Source of the DNA: Muraenolepis orangiensis
Lineage: Eukaryota > Chordata > Actinopteri > Gadiformes > Muraenolepididae
NCBI GenBank assembly: GCA_027704905.1
Contig: CM051006.1
Location: 4,294,415 to 4,358,414 of the forward strand
Direction of reading: 5' to 3'
Length of the DNA stretch: 64,000 nt
A model generated the notes under the pieces. That model was given only the letters and a program-made list of their open reading frames with translations. It had not been told where the DNA came from and searched no databases. Every line of letters starts with the position of its first letter. Position 1 is the first letter of the stretch. Position numbers and translations under genes: made by a program. Positions 44,901-64,000 of this stretch are shown piece by piece.

Positions 44901-45220
44901 GATAGCTTCCACAGTCAGGCCATCAGGCTGCTGAACAAGGGCGTATAACATATAACAATGTATATTTTATTACATTGATTTATATATATATATTGCTCTT
45001 TTCTGTGCAGATTTTTGCATTTTATAAATTGCATTTTTTATTTTTATTTTATATTCCTTATTCTATTTTTTATTCTATTTTTATCTATTTTTATTTTATC
45101 TTATTCTATAACTGCTGTCTGTCGTCGGGTATTGCACACAAGAATTTCACATCACTGCTTTATACTAAACTGTAAACTGTGAAGTGACAATAAACTTGAC
45201 TTGACTTGACTTGACTTGAC
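41986..45220 (+). mobile_element. LINE (L2/Rex1-like), apparently full length
   Basis: Inserted in the 38-bp satellite. The flank 'taac' occurs at 41982-41985 and 45221-45224, a short target duplication. It has a short leader, one long ORF (42003-44948), an AT-rich 3' UTR with 'gtgaagtgacaataaa', and a tail of four to five 'cttga' units (45194-45220). A 5'-inverted relative lies at 23295-24110. Confidence 0.85.
42003..44948 (+). CDS. LINE ORF: endonuclease and reverse transcriptase, 981 aa
   Basis: Non-LTR retrotransposon polyprotein. An APE-type endonuclease occupies about residues 110-330: LLANVQSL (Asn), LTETWMSE (Glu), VAGDFNKANL (Asp/Asn), GKSDHRSI (Ser-Asp-His). Reverse transcriptase occupies about 500-800: YRPVALTSIVSKCFERLV, FVDYSSAFNTIVP, GAPQGCVLSPLLYSLYTHD, and the catalytic box FADDTT. 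The C-terminus ends HPSHELYSLLPSGRRYRSIK and AIRLLNKGV. I chose the ATG at 42003 (MAPYEMAAV); a TTG three codons upstream is less likely. All key residues seen are present and there is no stop, so it may be active. No separate ORF1 is visible. Confidence 0.93.
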   Translation: MAPYEMAAVSRAPARRRSFLLFILFIATFLVQDVSSKFTYNFCTLWEIRSTVARRLPEFFHSFDSDVPPEVTAGLSPSILGTITRKRRRRKRGKRAGVLVRLRCRSDRPPLPTILLANVQSLDNKLSELQARIQFHRETRDNCIICLTETWMSEGVTDAAIEPTGFSVHRADRTKALSGKDRGGGVCLMINRSWCNQSHVHPLKSFCSPDLEYLMLMCRPYWLPREFTAVTVTAVYIPPQANTDTALKELYGAISEQESAHPEAALIVAGDFNKANLKKVLPKFYQHIKSNTRGERILDHCYTPFRDGYKALLRPPFGKSDHRSIQLLPAYRQRLKQQPIAVREVQCWSDQSDSTLQDCFDHADWHMFRVASDNNINEYASSVTGFIKKCIDDVVPTKSVRIYPNQKPWINGDVRAALHARNAAFGSGNTEEYTRARYDLRKTIVTAKREYKDRVEDKFKKHDARGMWQGLQNITNFRGRTSCVENSSTSLPGELNTFFARFDVNGSPPKPAPTGETSQLRISEADVRRTFKRLNIRKAAGPDDIPGRVLRACADQLAGVFADIFNLSLSQAVVPAVFKISTIVPVPKQTKVTCLNDYRPVALTSIVSKCFERLVKDFICSVLPTTLDPWQFAYRQNRSTDDAIAMALHTALSHLEGKNCYVRMLFVDYSSAFNTIVPAKLDTKLRGLGVPPSMCSWILNLLSDRRQVVRMGSTTSEPLTLNTGAPQGCVLSPLLYSLYTHDCMAMHSSNVIVKFADDTTVMGLIAGDDETAYREEVGSLEQWCQENSLALNVKKTKELIVDFRRQRGEHSPISIDGVAVERVSSFKFLGVHISEDLTWSTHTTHVVKKAQQRLYFLRRLKKFSMGPRILRTFYNGTIESVLTGCITAWYGNCTALERRALQRVVRTAQYIVGGELPSLLDIYNQRCVAKAKIIIKDIAHPSHELYSLLPSGRRYRSIKCRTNRLRDSFHSQAIRLLNKGV

Positions 45221-45224
45221 TAAC

Positions 45225-45433
45225 GTGTCATTAACATTACACTATAATAACGCTATCATAACATTGTCATTAACATTACACTATAATAACACTATCATAA
45301 CATTGTCATTAACATTACACTATCATAACACTATCATAACATGTCATTAACATTACACTATCATAACACTATCATAACATGTCATTAACATTACACTATA
45401 ATAACACTATCATAACATTGTCATTAACATTAC
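45225..45433 (+). repeat. 38-bp satellite, middle block
   Basis: Continuation of the array at 41555-41985 after the LINE, about five units. Confidence 0.92.
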
Positions 45434-46912
45434 TGTCAAGTTATGTGTTTACTGCAGCTTCCCCACTTGAAAGGGACCCATCTACCCAAAGGGTCCAACT
45501 GGATTTCACTCAACAAATGACCAAACTGAATTTCTTTTTCTCTTCTTTTATTTTCACCAGAGTAATTTCATTCATTTGGGCCAATTTGAGTGCAGGTGAA
45601 AAACCTTTTGGGGAAGGAAATGAAATCACGGTATTAATAAATAATAGTACTGTATAATAATTAATAGTGAACAATATAATACAATCCAACAATTAATAAT
45701 CAGTAACTAACAAAATACTATACACAACAGCTCATCACCATTCCCCGCGCACACGCAAAGAGCCAAACAAACGCCCACACACACACACGCACACACAGGC
45801 TCTCTCCCCGCGCCACAAAGCCAGCGCGAGAGCGGCTAGGCAGCAGCGGTGGCAAGTCCTCCCGAAAGTCTACCAAGGTCCAGCATCTTACCGGCTGCCT
45901 TCCGGGTGTTAGAGATGGTTCCACATCCGCAGTTTGTCAGTTTAACAGGCTCCTTTCCAGGGGCGTTTTTAGGATTTGAAAACATCCGGGGCTTAGCCCA
46001 GAGGCAGGGATGCGAACAGGAAACGCTGAAAAAAGAGATGTTTTTCCAAAAAAGCTGTAACTTCCCTCCCGAATCCATCCATCCGAATCCAATTTTTTTC
46101 ATTTATTTATTAAAATAACGCATAAAATAGTGTTTTTAACTTACAATCAGATCAGATTTTGGGGTTTGTGTTTAGTTAATTTTATTGCATATACATTCAT
46201 GTATTACAATCATTAGAGAAAGTTAGTTATTGCTCAGTCAATTGTTGGAATAATTTTTTCTTGAACAACAGTGTTGTTCACGCCACGCCCCCCTACAACA
46301 CTACAGCATACACCACTTATAGTTACAGTACAGTATAGTTACAGTATAGTTACAGAACAGTATAGTGTAGTTAGAGTACTGTTACAGTATAAGTACTGTG
46401 TGTACTGTGTGTACTAGTGACAAGTCTAGGCAACGACAACTAACGTGCGCGCCGACTGCTGAAGCTTGTGAGGGTGAATGACGACGTAGCGACCTGGTGT
46501 TAACCCTCTGTGTGCCAATGCTATATTAGTGGATTTAAAAAAGAATAATAATAATAATTCATTGTTATTCTTAACTGTTCAAATATCATTGAAACCACAG
46601 CATAAGAGAAGCTTTGAGAGCATGCAATCAAAAAATAAAAAGTTTTTTTATTTTTTTTTACAGAAAATGTATATATACATTCGGGGCTAATTACAAAACA
46701 TCCGGGGCTTTAGCCCCGAATAAAACAGCCTAGCGACGCCACTGCTCCTTTCTCCGCGGAGTTTGTGTTCCGCGGTGTCTGTTCACCTGTTTATTTCTGG
46801 GACCTCCTCCTCTGTGACGCCGCCTGCTCTTCAATGCGCGTCGATGGGGCTGATTTGAAATTGGCTGCAGCCATGTTTTTCCACAGTATTCCGTTTCTGG
46901 TTTGACTTGACA
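45434..46912. mobile_element. LTR element (solo LTR) in the satellite, carrying a hAT MITE
   Basis: Starts TGTCAAGTTATG, ends GACTTGACA, and is flanked by 'attac' at 45429-45433 and 46913-46917. Without the nested MITE and its duplication (795 bp) it is 684 bp. No pol sequence. Confidence 0.83.
45958..46744. mobile_element. hAT MITE nested in the LTR
   Basis: The ends are CAGGGGCGTTTTTAGG (45958) and the complement of CAGTGGCGTCGCTAGG (46744), with 'catccggggct' motifs near both ends. The 8-bp 'ctcctttc' flanks it exactly (45950-45957 and 46745-46752). Non-autonomous, 787 bp. Confidence 0.88.
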
Positions 46913-47500
46913 ATTACACTATAATAACACTATCATAACATTGTCATTAACATTACACTATAATAACACTATCATAACATTGTCATTAACATTACGCTAT
47001 CATACTTTGCTGGACTTTCTGGTCTCATTATAATTACTGCACTGTACTGCACTGTATTCATGATGCTGCTGCACTACTGGCAGTTCAAAATTAATTGTAA
47101 TGCTTTTTGCGCAATTCAATACATGCATACGTATCATCCTTCAGTCACTTGACATTAATAGCTCTTAGCATGTTGGATATTCTAGCAAGTGTATATCCTT
47201 AATGTTGATAACACGCTCTTATCACAGCTACTTAAGCAGGTGACCTGGCAGTACGAAATTGTGTTATTCATCTTGTTAATATGAATACTTGTGAACTGCT
47301 GTATTTTTATGTTTGCGTACCTCAGTGTTATGCTATTGTCTGCTTCAACTAATGTACACCTTGTAAGTCGCTTTGGATAAAAGCGTCTGCCAAATGCCCT
47401 AAATGTAAATGTAAATGTAGTATTTTTTTTTATAATATTGTGTTTTACAAATCCATACTGCGGGAGGCAATGGGGAGTAAGCATTCCATTGTACTTGAAT
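46913..47500 (+). repeat. 38-bp satellite, right block, and LINE tail family end
   Basis: Two more satellite units, then 'gctggactttctggtctcat' ... 'gctgctgcactactggcag' and the end 'ggggagtaagcattccattg', as at 32000-32335. In between, 47340-47420 is the interspersed repeat 'taagtcgctttggataaaag'. Confidence 0.7.
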
Positions 47501-48130
47501 ATACTTTAATATTATATGAATATTTGTATTGGAACTATTTTAGACTCGGTGCAGTAACATATTTCAGCCAATGCCCAACCCCAAACTCTGCCTATGATAT
47601 AATCGAATAGAATATAAGTATTACATTGCATTACATTACACATGACAGTCATGGAGCGGACGCTTTCGTCCAAAGCGAGTTACAATGCAAGGTATAAGCA
47701 ATGGGGAATGCATTCAACATAGGTGCATTTAACAAGCCTCCCAGGGGACGGAGGAGCAGAGGAGAGCCGTGGAGATGGGCCCCAGGGGCCCCTGAGCGAC
47801 GGGCCGAGCAGACGCCCCGAGGCGGCAGAGCGAAGTGGACGGACAGAGGGACCTGAGGCTAGACCCATAGCCTGGAGGTAGGTAGTGTTACTTAGTCAAT
47901 TTATAATTCTCATGATGATGTAAAGTTCTTAAAAATAACATACTGTCGACACAGTCAATATCAATAAAATCGTTTTTTTTCTCGTCACACGTACACAACG
48001 AAGGTGTCTTGTAAGTTGATTTTATTGTTATACTGTACAACGTTGATTTGACGTTTCTATTTACATACTAAGGTGCTGCTATCTTTCTGCACGACGCACC
48101 TGTAAACACTTTGGAGTAGAAAAATACAAA

Positions 48131-48169
<39 letters not shown>

Positions 48170-48284
48170 CGTTGGTCATTACGGGGTGAAGTCAATAAAC
48201 AATGAGATATTTCCAGTGGTATGAAGCTCTGGTGTCTTTTGGTTAAGGAACAGAAGCAAAGGGATTTCCATCAACTATTGAGAT
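47501..48284. other. No gene seen; repeat scrap and CA microsatellite
   Basis: 47630-47690 resembles the interspersed repeat core. 48133-48168 is (CA)n. Otherwise featureless to my reading. Confidence 0.4.
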
Positions 48285-48760
48285 GGACTATTCACCATCA
48301 TGAATAGTCATGTTGTACTATTCACCATCATGAATAGTCATGTTGTACTATTCACCATCATGAATAGTCAGGTTGTACTATTCACCATCATGAATAGTCA
48401 GGTTGTACTATTCACCATCATGAATAGTCATGTTGTACTATTCACCATCATGAATAGTCATGTTGTACTATTCACTATCATGAATAGTCATGTTGTACTA
48501 TTCACCATCATGAATAGTCATGTTGTACTATTCACAATCATGAATAGTCACGTTGTACTATTCACCATCATGAATAGTCATGTTGTACTATTCACCATCA
48601 TGAATAGTCATGTTGTACTATTCACTATCATGAATAGTCGCGTTGTACTATTCACTATCATGAATAGTCATGTTGTACTATTCACTTTCTTGTTGTACTA
48701 TTCACAATCATGAATAGTCGCGTTGTACTATTCACTATCATGAATAGTCATGTGGTACAA
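48285..48760 (+). repeat. 30-bp minisatellite with palindromic unit
   Basis: The unit 'tgaatagtcatgttgtacta' + 'ttcaccatca' occurs about 15 times. TGAATAGT and ACTATTCA inside each unit are inverted repeats. One frame is open (10-residue repeat MNSHVVLFTI) only because 30 is a multiple of three. Confidence 0.93.
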
Positions 48761-49009
48761 TTTACATTTGGAATTGCACCTTTTTTTTGACTTAATTTTA
48801 CAAAGCGTATTTGAAAGCAAATGACAATAGTTAGTAAAATAAAACCAGGACAGTTCAGTGGGTGAAAGGTTGAGAGGGACTGAGGGATGTCCTCAGTGCT
48901 ACACAGCGTGTGCTACTTCACACCGTCAGGTGTTCTTGCAAATCCAAGGGAGCGTGAAGAGGCTTTCAAACTCACTCCCTTTAAACCACGTTTAGGCCAT
49001 AGACGGTCA

Positions 49010-49145
49010 GGGCTCGGTCTAGAACCTAGACCGTGTTACGATAACATGACTCACTCAGTCCCACTAGTCAGTCATGTTATTATAATATGGTCTAGAACCT
49101 AGACCGTGTTACGATAACATGACTGACTCAGTCCCACTAGTCACT
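49010..49145 (+). repeat. Direct repeat, 73-bp period
   Basis: 'ggtctagaacctagaccgtg' and the following 'ttacgataacatgact...cagtcccactagtca' occur twice, at 49016 and 49089. 'ggtctagaacctagacc' is also palindromic. Confidence 0.8.
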
Positions 49146-49444
49146 CACTACTACATGACTCCATGTGAACCTCAATCCGACCATAGTGAGCGGGGGAAGG
49201 GGAATCAGGGTCGAACAGACAGCAGGATCAATACACAGCCCTCCTTGACCCCTCTCCGATATCCTGTTTCCCAGGGAAATGTGTCACTCGTGGCGCTCGT
49301 ACAGACTTAAATAAACACCAATAAATGAGTAAAAGCTGTAGAGACACTGTGGCACAAACAGATGTTTTCGGGAAGGCATGCGTTGACCACAGCAGGATAG
49401 CTTGTGTTAGTTCATCAACAAAGTACAGTAGTCAGGAGTCAGGG

Positions 49445-49500
49445 GAGTGAAGGGCTGTCGGACTCCTAGCTCCTAAAGGGTACTGGGTTCGATTCCCCAA
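49445..49500 (+). repeat. tRNA-like SINE scrap
   Basis: 'gggctgtcggactcctagct' followed by 'gggttcgattcc', a B-box-like motif. It is too short and unpaired to be a tRNA gene. A CA microsatellite follows (49535-49615). Confidence 0.35.
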
Positions 49501-49538
49501 TGTCCGATGGTGACCACACACTTGGATACGGACACACA

Positions 49539-49570
<32 letters not shown>

Positions 49571-50410
49571 CACACACCCCTTCTCACACACACACCACAC
49601 ACACACACACTGCACAAGATGTAAAGTGCTGGCTTGTGCACAATAATGATCTACATAGCAACATAAAGAGATTAAGCAAACAACAAAGGAATTGGCTAAG
49701 GCAACAAATGCAAAGTAAAACAAGAAATTGCATTAAATGTGCATCCCTTGTCTCATCTCCCATGAACAACAATGGACAGACGTTGTAGGACGAGACAGCA
49801 TAGATCATATCAATTAGGATAAAAAGAACAGCTGGTTGAGGTACAGTTTGCGCCTCCATACCAGTTGTAGGAAATTCAAACTGCGGGGTGAGGATGGGGA
49901 GAAGCGTTCCATTGTACTTGTTGCATGTGGCAAATCCAAATCTTGAATCTTGAATCTTATTTTCGGTCCCAGTGTAAAGCGGTTCCAGCAGTGACCACCA
50001 GGGGTCAGACGTAGACCACGCCAGTACCCAGTACCCAGATATCTCACATTCAGATTAATAATTTAAGAAGCTCATGAACATAATGTATAATATATATATC
50101 TATATATATGCTACTGTATAGCGGAAAACATAAAGATCACCGAAAATGTTGCTTTCAACAGCAACTCCCTCAACAGAACCTGGTTTATTAAAAGTAAAGT
50201 AAAAAGAGTGTAAATGAAAACCTTCTGTATACCAGTACTACGTTTTGCATTAAAATGATGTCCCTTCTTTTGCTACAGTAGTAGGAAGACGCACCTATGG
50301 TTTATCAAATGATAATGAAGGATGTGATAAGAGATGTTGCCGGAACAAGGAACCCATATTAACACATGAAGCAGAACCTCCTGCTGCTTGCTGAGACCCT
50401 CCTGGTCTGC

Positions 50411-50872
50411 ATCATGATGTCCCCTGAGAGAGACATCATGATGTCCCCTGAGAGAGACATCATCATGTCCCCCGAGAGAAACATCATGATGTCCCCTGAG
50501 AGAGACATCATGATGTCCCCTGAGAGAGACATCATGATGTCCCCTGAGAGAGACATCATGATGTCCCCTGAGAGAGACATCATGATGTCCCCTGAGAGAG
50601 ACATCATGATGTCCCCCGAGAGAAACATCATGATGTCCCCCGAGAGAGACATCATGATGTCCCCTGAGAGAGACATCATGATGTCCCCCGAGAGAAACAT
50701 CAAGATGTCCCCTGAGAGAGAGGGGGCATCATGATGTCCCCTGAGAGGGAGGGACATCATGATGTCCCCTGAGAGAGAGGGACATCATGATGTCCCCTGG
50801 GAGAGACATCATCATGTCCCCTGAGAGAGAGGGACATCATGATGTCCCCTGAGAGAGAGGGACATCATGATG
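50411..50872. repeat. 24-bp minisatellite (distal copy)
   Basis: The unit 'catcatgatgtcccctgaga' + 'gaga' occurs about 18 times with small variants. Open on both strands because 24 is a multiple of three; not a gene. Confidence 0.93.
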
Positions 50873-51114
50873 CCAAAAACGATGACAAAAACGCAGGAGA
50901 TTTACATTTAAAATTAAAGAAATGAAGAAAAACAAACATAATTAAGGCATCATACATGAGAGAATAGTTTTTGAAAAATCTAATCTGAATTATTGTATTG
51001 TTCTAGATTCATGATTTCAGGCACAGTGTACTTCAACCGACTCCACCGTCGGTTAAAGTTCCGGTGTGTATTCCGCAAAGTTCAGTTCAGAACGAAATGT
51101 CTGTTCACGACAGT

Positions 51115-51184
51115 CTTCTTCTTCTTCTTCTTCTTCTTCTTCTTCTTCTTCTTCTTCTTCTTCTTCTTCTTCTTCTTCTTCTTC
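51115..51184. repeat. CTT microsatellite (distal copy)
   Basis: About 23 CTT units, in the 3' UTR side of the arrdc1 terminal exon (GAA on the minus strand). Confidence 0.95.
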
Positions 51185-51213
51185 ACAATGTTCCCACAGG
51201 GGGCCTTCCTGGC

Positions 51214-60444
<9,231 letters not shown>

Positions 60445-60539
60445 CTGGAGATAGAGAGCAGAGATTAGATTAGGTTAGAATAGATTAGAATACACTAGAT
60501 TATCTCAAATAACATTAGACATTACTTAAAATGATGTTA

Positions 60540-60955
60540 GATTAGATTAGATTAGATTAGATTCGATTCGATTTGAGTAGAATACAGTAGATTAGCTCAA
60601 ACAACATTAGACATTACATTAATTTAGATTAGAGTAGATTAGGTTAGATTAGAGTAGAATACAGTGGATAACATAAAATAACATCAGACATTACATTAGA
60701 TGATATTAGATTACATTAGATTAGATTAGATTAGATTAGATTCAAATGTATTTGATGTCATTGTACAGCACAAATACAGCACAGCGAAAATCATTTGGCA
60801 TCTAACCAGAGTGCAAATGCTACTGTAACGTGCATGGTAATATATTATGTACAGTGGCTAAATAAGATGTAAAAACAGTCTACTAGGTATAAAAACAGAT
60901 ATTAAAATAACGTATAGAGTAGGTATGAGATACTAGATATTAGATTAGCTCAATA
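60540..60955 (-). repeat. ATTAG-rich repeats and L2-like LINE 3' tail
   Basis: 'attagattagattaga' tracts, then the tail family ('cacagcgaaaatcatttggc', 'gcatctaaccagagtgcaaa') from 60740 to 60955. Confidence 0.75.
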
Positions 60956-61390
60956 TAAGGTTAGAATAGAATGGAATATATCTAATTCGATTCCAGACAG
61001 AGGAGAATGTTTAGGAGTGAATTGGAGAGAATTCATCCGATAATGTCCCTTTTTAAGTGAGAAAACCAGACGTTTATGGAGAGAATAAACGGAGAAGGGA
61101 ACAGGCAGAATCCCCGCTGGTGATTTCAGTGGAGATGGAAGAAGAACTCATCGTGTCACGGACGTCAAGCTCTGACTTGTAAACGTCACAGGAGCACAAG
61201 TCACTAGCTTTTGGCTGCCCAACTAGAAGCTTCTCATGTGTGTATCCATCCATCCACGATCCACATCAGTATACCTTCAGAACAGCTCAATGAACCCTGG
61301 TGGGCGTACAGACCGTGTAACCCTGTTATAAAGTGTCATTAAACAGGGTTATATTTGATAGTGCATTCAGACAATTAATTCCAATTTGAA
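60956..61390. other. No gene seen
   Basis: No exon of arrdc1 or other gene recognised; the upstream arrdc1 exons were looked for here without success. Confidence 0.4.
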
Positions 61391-61402
61391 CAGAGATTGG
61401 GC

Positions 61403-61710
<308 letters not shown>

Positions 61711-61739
61711 GAGCGAGAGAGAAGCGGTTCATTGAAGTG

Positions 61740-62190
61740 ACTGTAGCACTGCCAGTCTCTCCCTCCCACAGCCTCTCCCCTGTTCAGGTCCACCATATTG
61801 TGGTCACTGCATGTGTCCTCAGCGTTGACTGTGGACTGTACGCAATGGGTTCCGCGGTCAGGGGCTGGTAGTTAAAGTCGCGTCAGCAGGGAAAAGCACT
61901 GGAGCGTTACAGAAGCTTCCGCTTCCTCGCTCTCCTCTCCGCGGTTGGCCCCGTGCCCAGGCTTGAGTCCGTTAGACATTAGCTCCCCTGTTATCTGACC
62001 GAGCTTATCTGGCTAAGGCTTCCAGAGGACTGCCTGGTGATATCAGCCCAACAACGCCTAGCCCTGGTCTGGTCTGGTCTGGTCTGGTCTGGTCTGGTCT
62101 CGCCCCCCCCGCCCTGTTCGATAGAGGTCTGATCTCTCTCCACCGGCTGTGAGTCCAACGCACCACACCCCACACACACTCTCTCTGTAG
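61740..62190. other. No gene seen; GGTCT repeat
   Basis: 62066-62100 is (ggtct)n. The 61740-61980 stretch is GC-richer but shows no splice-flanked coding exon. Confidence 0.4.
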
Positions 62191-62400
62191 TCGACTTCTC
62201 TCACAGAGACACTCCCTCTGGGACCTCTGGGGGGGATCTGGGCATTGCCGAGGTGCCCTTGAGCAAGGCACCAGACCCCTGACCCCTCCCCTGCTCCCCT
62301 GTATATCCAATAGCTGCCCACTGCTCCTCATAGGATGGGTTAAATGCAGAGAACACATGTCACTGTGCGTGTGTGTATGTGACCAATAAAGAGGATTCAA
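62190..62400 (+). repeat. Teleost interspersed repeat (SINE-like)
   Basis: 'gcccttgagcaaggcaccag', 'ctgcccactgctcctcatag', 'gggttaaatgcagagaacac' and 'gaccaataaagaggattcaa' are in the usual order of a very common fish repeat. Confidence 0.6.
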
Positions 62401-62417
62401 TTCTCCAGATTTATATT

Positions 62418-62494
62418 TATATATATATATATATATATATATACAAACTGTATATATTTTAAACATATATATATATATTATATAATATAATATA

Positions 62495-62542
<48 letters not shown>

Positions 62543-62551
62543 TATATATAT

Positions 62552-62587
<36 letters not shown>
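62418..62587. repeat. AT microsatellite
   Basis: (AT)n with 'tataatataat' interruptions. Confidence 0.95.
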
Positions 62588-62590
<3 letters not shown>

Positions 62591-63008
62591 GAGCGCCCAC
62601 GCTCAAGGAGGCAAACAACAGCGGGTTTTTGAGGGTTAAACGATAAATGTCCTTTCATTTCTTCGCATCACAACTGAAACCAGCAGAACAACAGAACAGC
62701 ATAACAGCATAACAGCATAGTAGCATAGCAGCATATGGCGGGACCTCTCGGCCGCAAGGGCTCGGTCCTCTCACCCCCCTTCTCTCTTCTAGCAACCCTC
62801 TACCTGTGTGCTTTTAAGCACCTGATTTACTCAGGTGTTGATTGTTGTCAGCTGGGGGTTTCACTCCGGGATCTCGTTCGCCTTCCCCCGGGTCCTAAAG
62901 CCCTCCAAGTATCTCCCTCGGGAGATATACGCCTCCCACAACGTAACCAAAGGTAAATCTCCTATACTTTGCCCTGGTGGGACCCCAAGGGTAGCTTGGG
63001 GTACCACA
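62588..63008. mobile_element. Probable solo LTR in the AT microsatellite
   Basis: Starts TGTGAGCGCC, ends GGTACCACA, with 'atat' on both sides (weak evidence because the site is an AT repeat). Length 421 bp, contrasting base composition, contains an 'acagcata' short repeat (62690-62730). Confidence 0.55.
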
Positions 63009-64000
63009 ATATATATATACAAACTGTATATATTTTAAAGGTGACCTCAACAAATGCAAAATGTACATGAAATCAATCCTAAACGCATAATAAATGCATT
63101 CCATCTTCATCCTCATCATCTATCGTCGTCATAAACTAAACCTATCCTAATGCATTCATTTGGTTTGAGTGTATCCTAAAGGTATCCTTTCACTTATGAG
63201 TTATCATGTTTTGTGTGAAGTTATGGTGAAGTAACAATGTCTACATTGTGTTTCTATGGCGGTGTCAGGAGTCCCAGCGGGTTGCGCTGCCGTGTCTGAG
63301 ACATATGTAAACATTATTATTATAGATTTGATGATACATTCTGAGAATCTTCAAGTCAGCACTTCCTCTCACGTCCTGTTTGACTTCAAACGGGAAAGTC
63401 CGCCACTCAGTGGTGGTGTAGCGCTTTAATATTGACACCAAGCAAATACCCCAGAAAAACATTAACAATTGCCTCTTTGAGTCATTGTTTGTGTGGATCA
63501 GTTTCACTCGTTCCCATTCCAGCATGACACAAAGTGGTCTCAGAAAGGGGGGGGGGGGGGGGGGGTGGCGTTACATAGGCCTGGCCTATGTAACGCCTGG
63601 CTTAACGCCTGGCTTAATGCCTGGCTTAAGTATCATCCGGCTCTGTTACGTCACATGGAACCGTCCGCAGCTGCTGCTGAGCACCCTGGCACCGGGTCTG
63701 TGTGTAAGCAACAAAGCCATGACGTAAGTTCTGGAAACACAGCGGCGACCCGGGCGCTTTTACACACGCTTTTATAATCCTGGAACCCCCCGACTCGGGT
63801 CAGAAACATCTCCAGAACAGAGATGATGAGGAAAGCAGGAGGGGTTTGCTGGGGCTTTTCCCAGTCGACGTTAAGAGGTGCTTCTATATTTAGAACTCAG
63901 GACAACTTGATTTGATCTGATCTGATTCGATTTGGGCTTACAAAACATGAACCATTCCGGAGGTTGGCACTTGAGAAGAGTGTCAAACACTTGTTTCCAT
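63009..64000. other. No gene seen; short tandem repeats
   Basis: 63548-63566 is a G run. 63577-63630 has three to four copies of 'gcctggcttaa(c/t)'. No coding exon recognised up to the window end. Confidence 0.4.

Noticed and set aside
48300..48713. 137-residue protein of MNSHVVLFTI repeats
   Set aside because: Produced by a 30-bp minisatellite whose period is a multiple of three.
50366..50760. Proteins of MMSPERDI or LSGDIMM repeats on both strands
   Set aside because: Both come from a 24-bp minisatellite; open frames on both strands show there is no coding selection.

Overview
This window is vertebrate, almost certainly teleost, genomic DNA. It has multi-exon genes with GT-AG introns, L2/Rex1-like LINEs, Ty3/gypsy, hAT, CACTA-like and pogo elements, and very dense micro- and minisatellites. 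It holds only a few host genes, and most of the sequence is mobile or tandemly repeated. All identifications come from reading the sequence; no database search was possible.

Layout. 1-809 is a partial copy of a segment that recurs at 25130-25935. 818-5164 is a CACTA-like transposon with 16-bp inverted ends, carrying a decayed spliced gene on the minus strand. 5217-7335 is a 3' part of a chromodomain gypsy element. 7965-9520 is an L2-like LINE fragment. 11431-18959 (+) is a complete seven-exon CD22/Siglec-like receptor gene of 482 codons. Its V-set domain keeps the expected arginine, it has two further Ig domains and a membrane segment, and its tail has an ITIM. Its last intron (about 5 kb) is filled by a hAT remnant, a 3.4-kb foldback element, a solo LTR and a LINE tail. 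21400-22380 (-) holds fragments of another Ig-superfamily gene that lacks a visible membrane exon. 23295-24110 is a LINE copy with an inverted 5' part. 25810-27165 (+) holds two exons resembling a PHLDB-type coiled-coil/PH protein. 27325-34300 is L2, gypsy and other retroelement debris. 34602-38223 is a hAT transposon with a 681-codon open transposase and a perfect 8-bp target duplication. 39875-47000 contains a solo LTR inside an L2 tail, then a 38-bp satellite interrupted by a LINE with a full-length ORF and by an LTR that itself carries a hAT MITE. 49892-53017 is a 1.56-kb near-identical tandem duplication. 53010-54461 is a pogo/Tigger element.

51214-60444 (-) is the arrestin-domain gene arrdc1, without its first exons. 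It has the arrestin N and C parts, a PSAP motif, a PPEY motif, and a terminal exon with PPSY. In mammals these motifs recruit TSG101 and NEDD4-family ligases for ARRDC1-mediated microvesicle budding. The terminal exon is present twice because of the 1.56-kb duplication.

The most unusual pattern is that four unrelated genes here (arrdc1, the CD22-like gene, the PHLDB-like exon and the minus-strand Ig gene) have intronic tandem arrays that start exactly at an exon end. The repeat unit contains the last exon bases plus the 5' splice site, so each array carries several to about 37 copies of a splice donor. In arrdc1 the unit is 42 bp, in frame, and repeated about 39 times.
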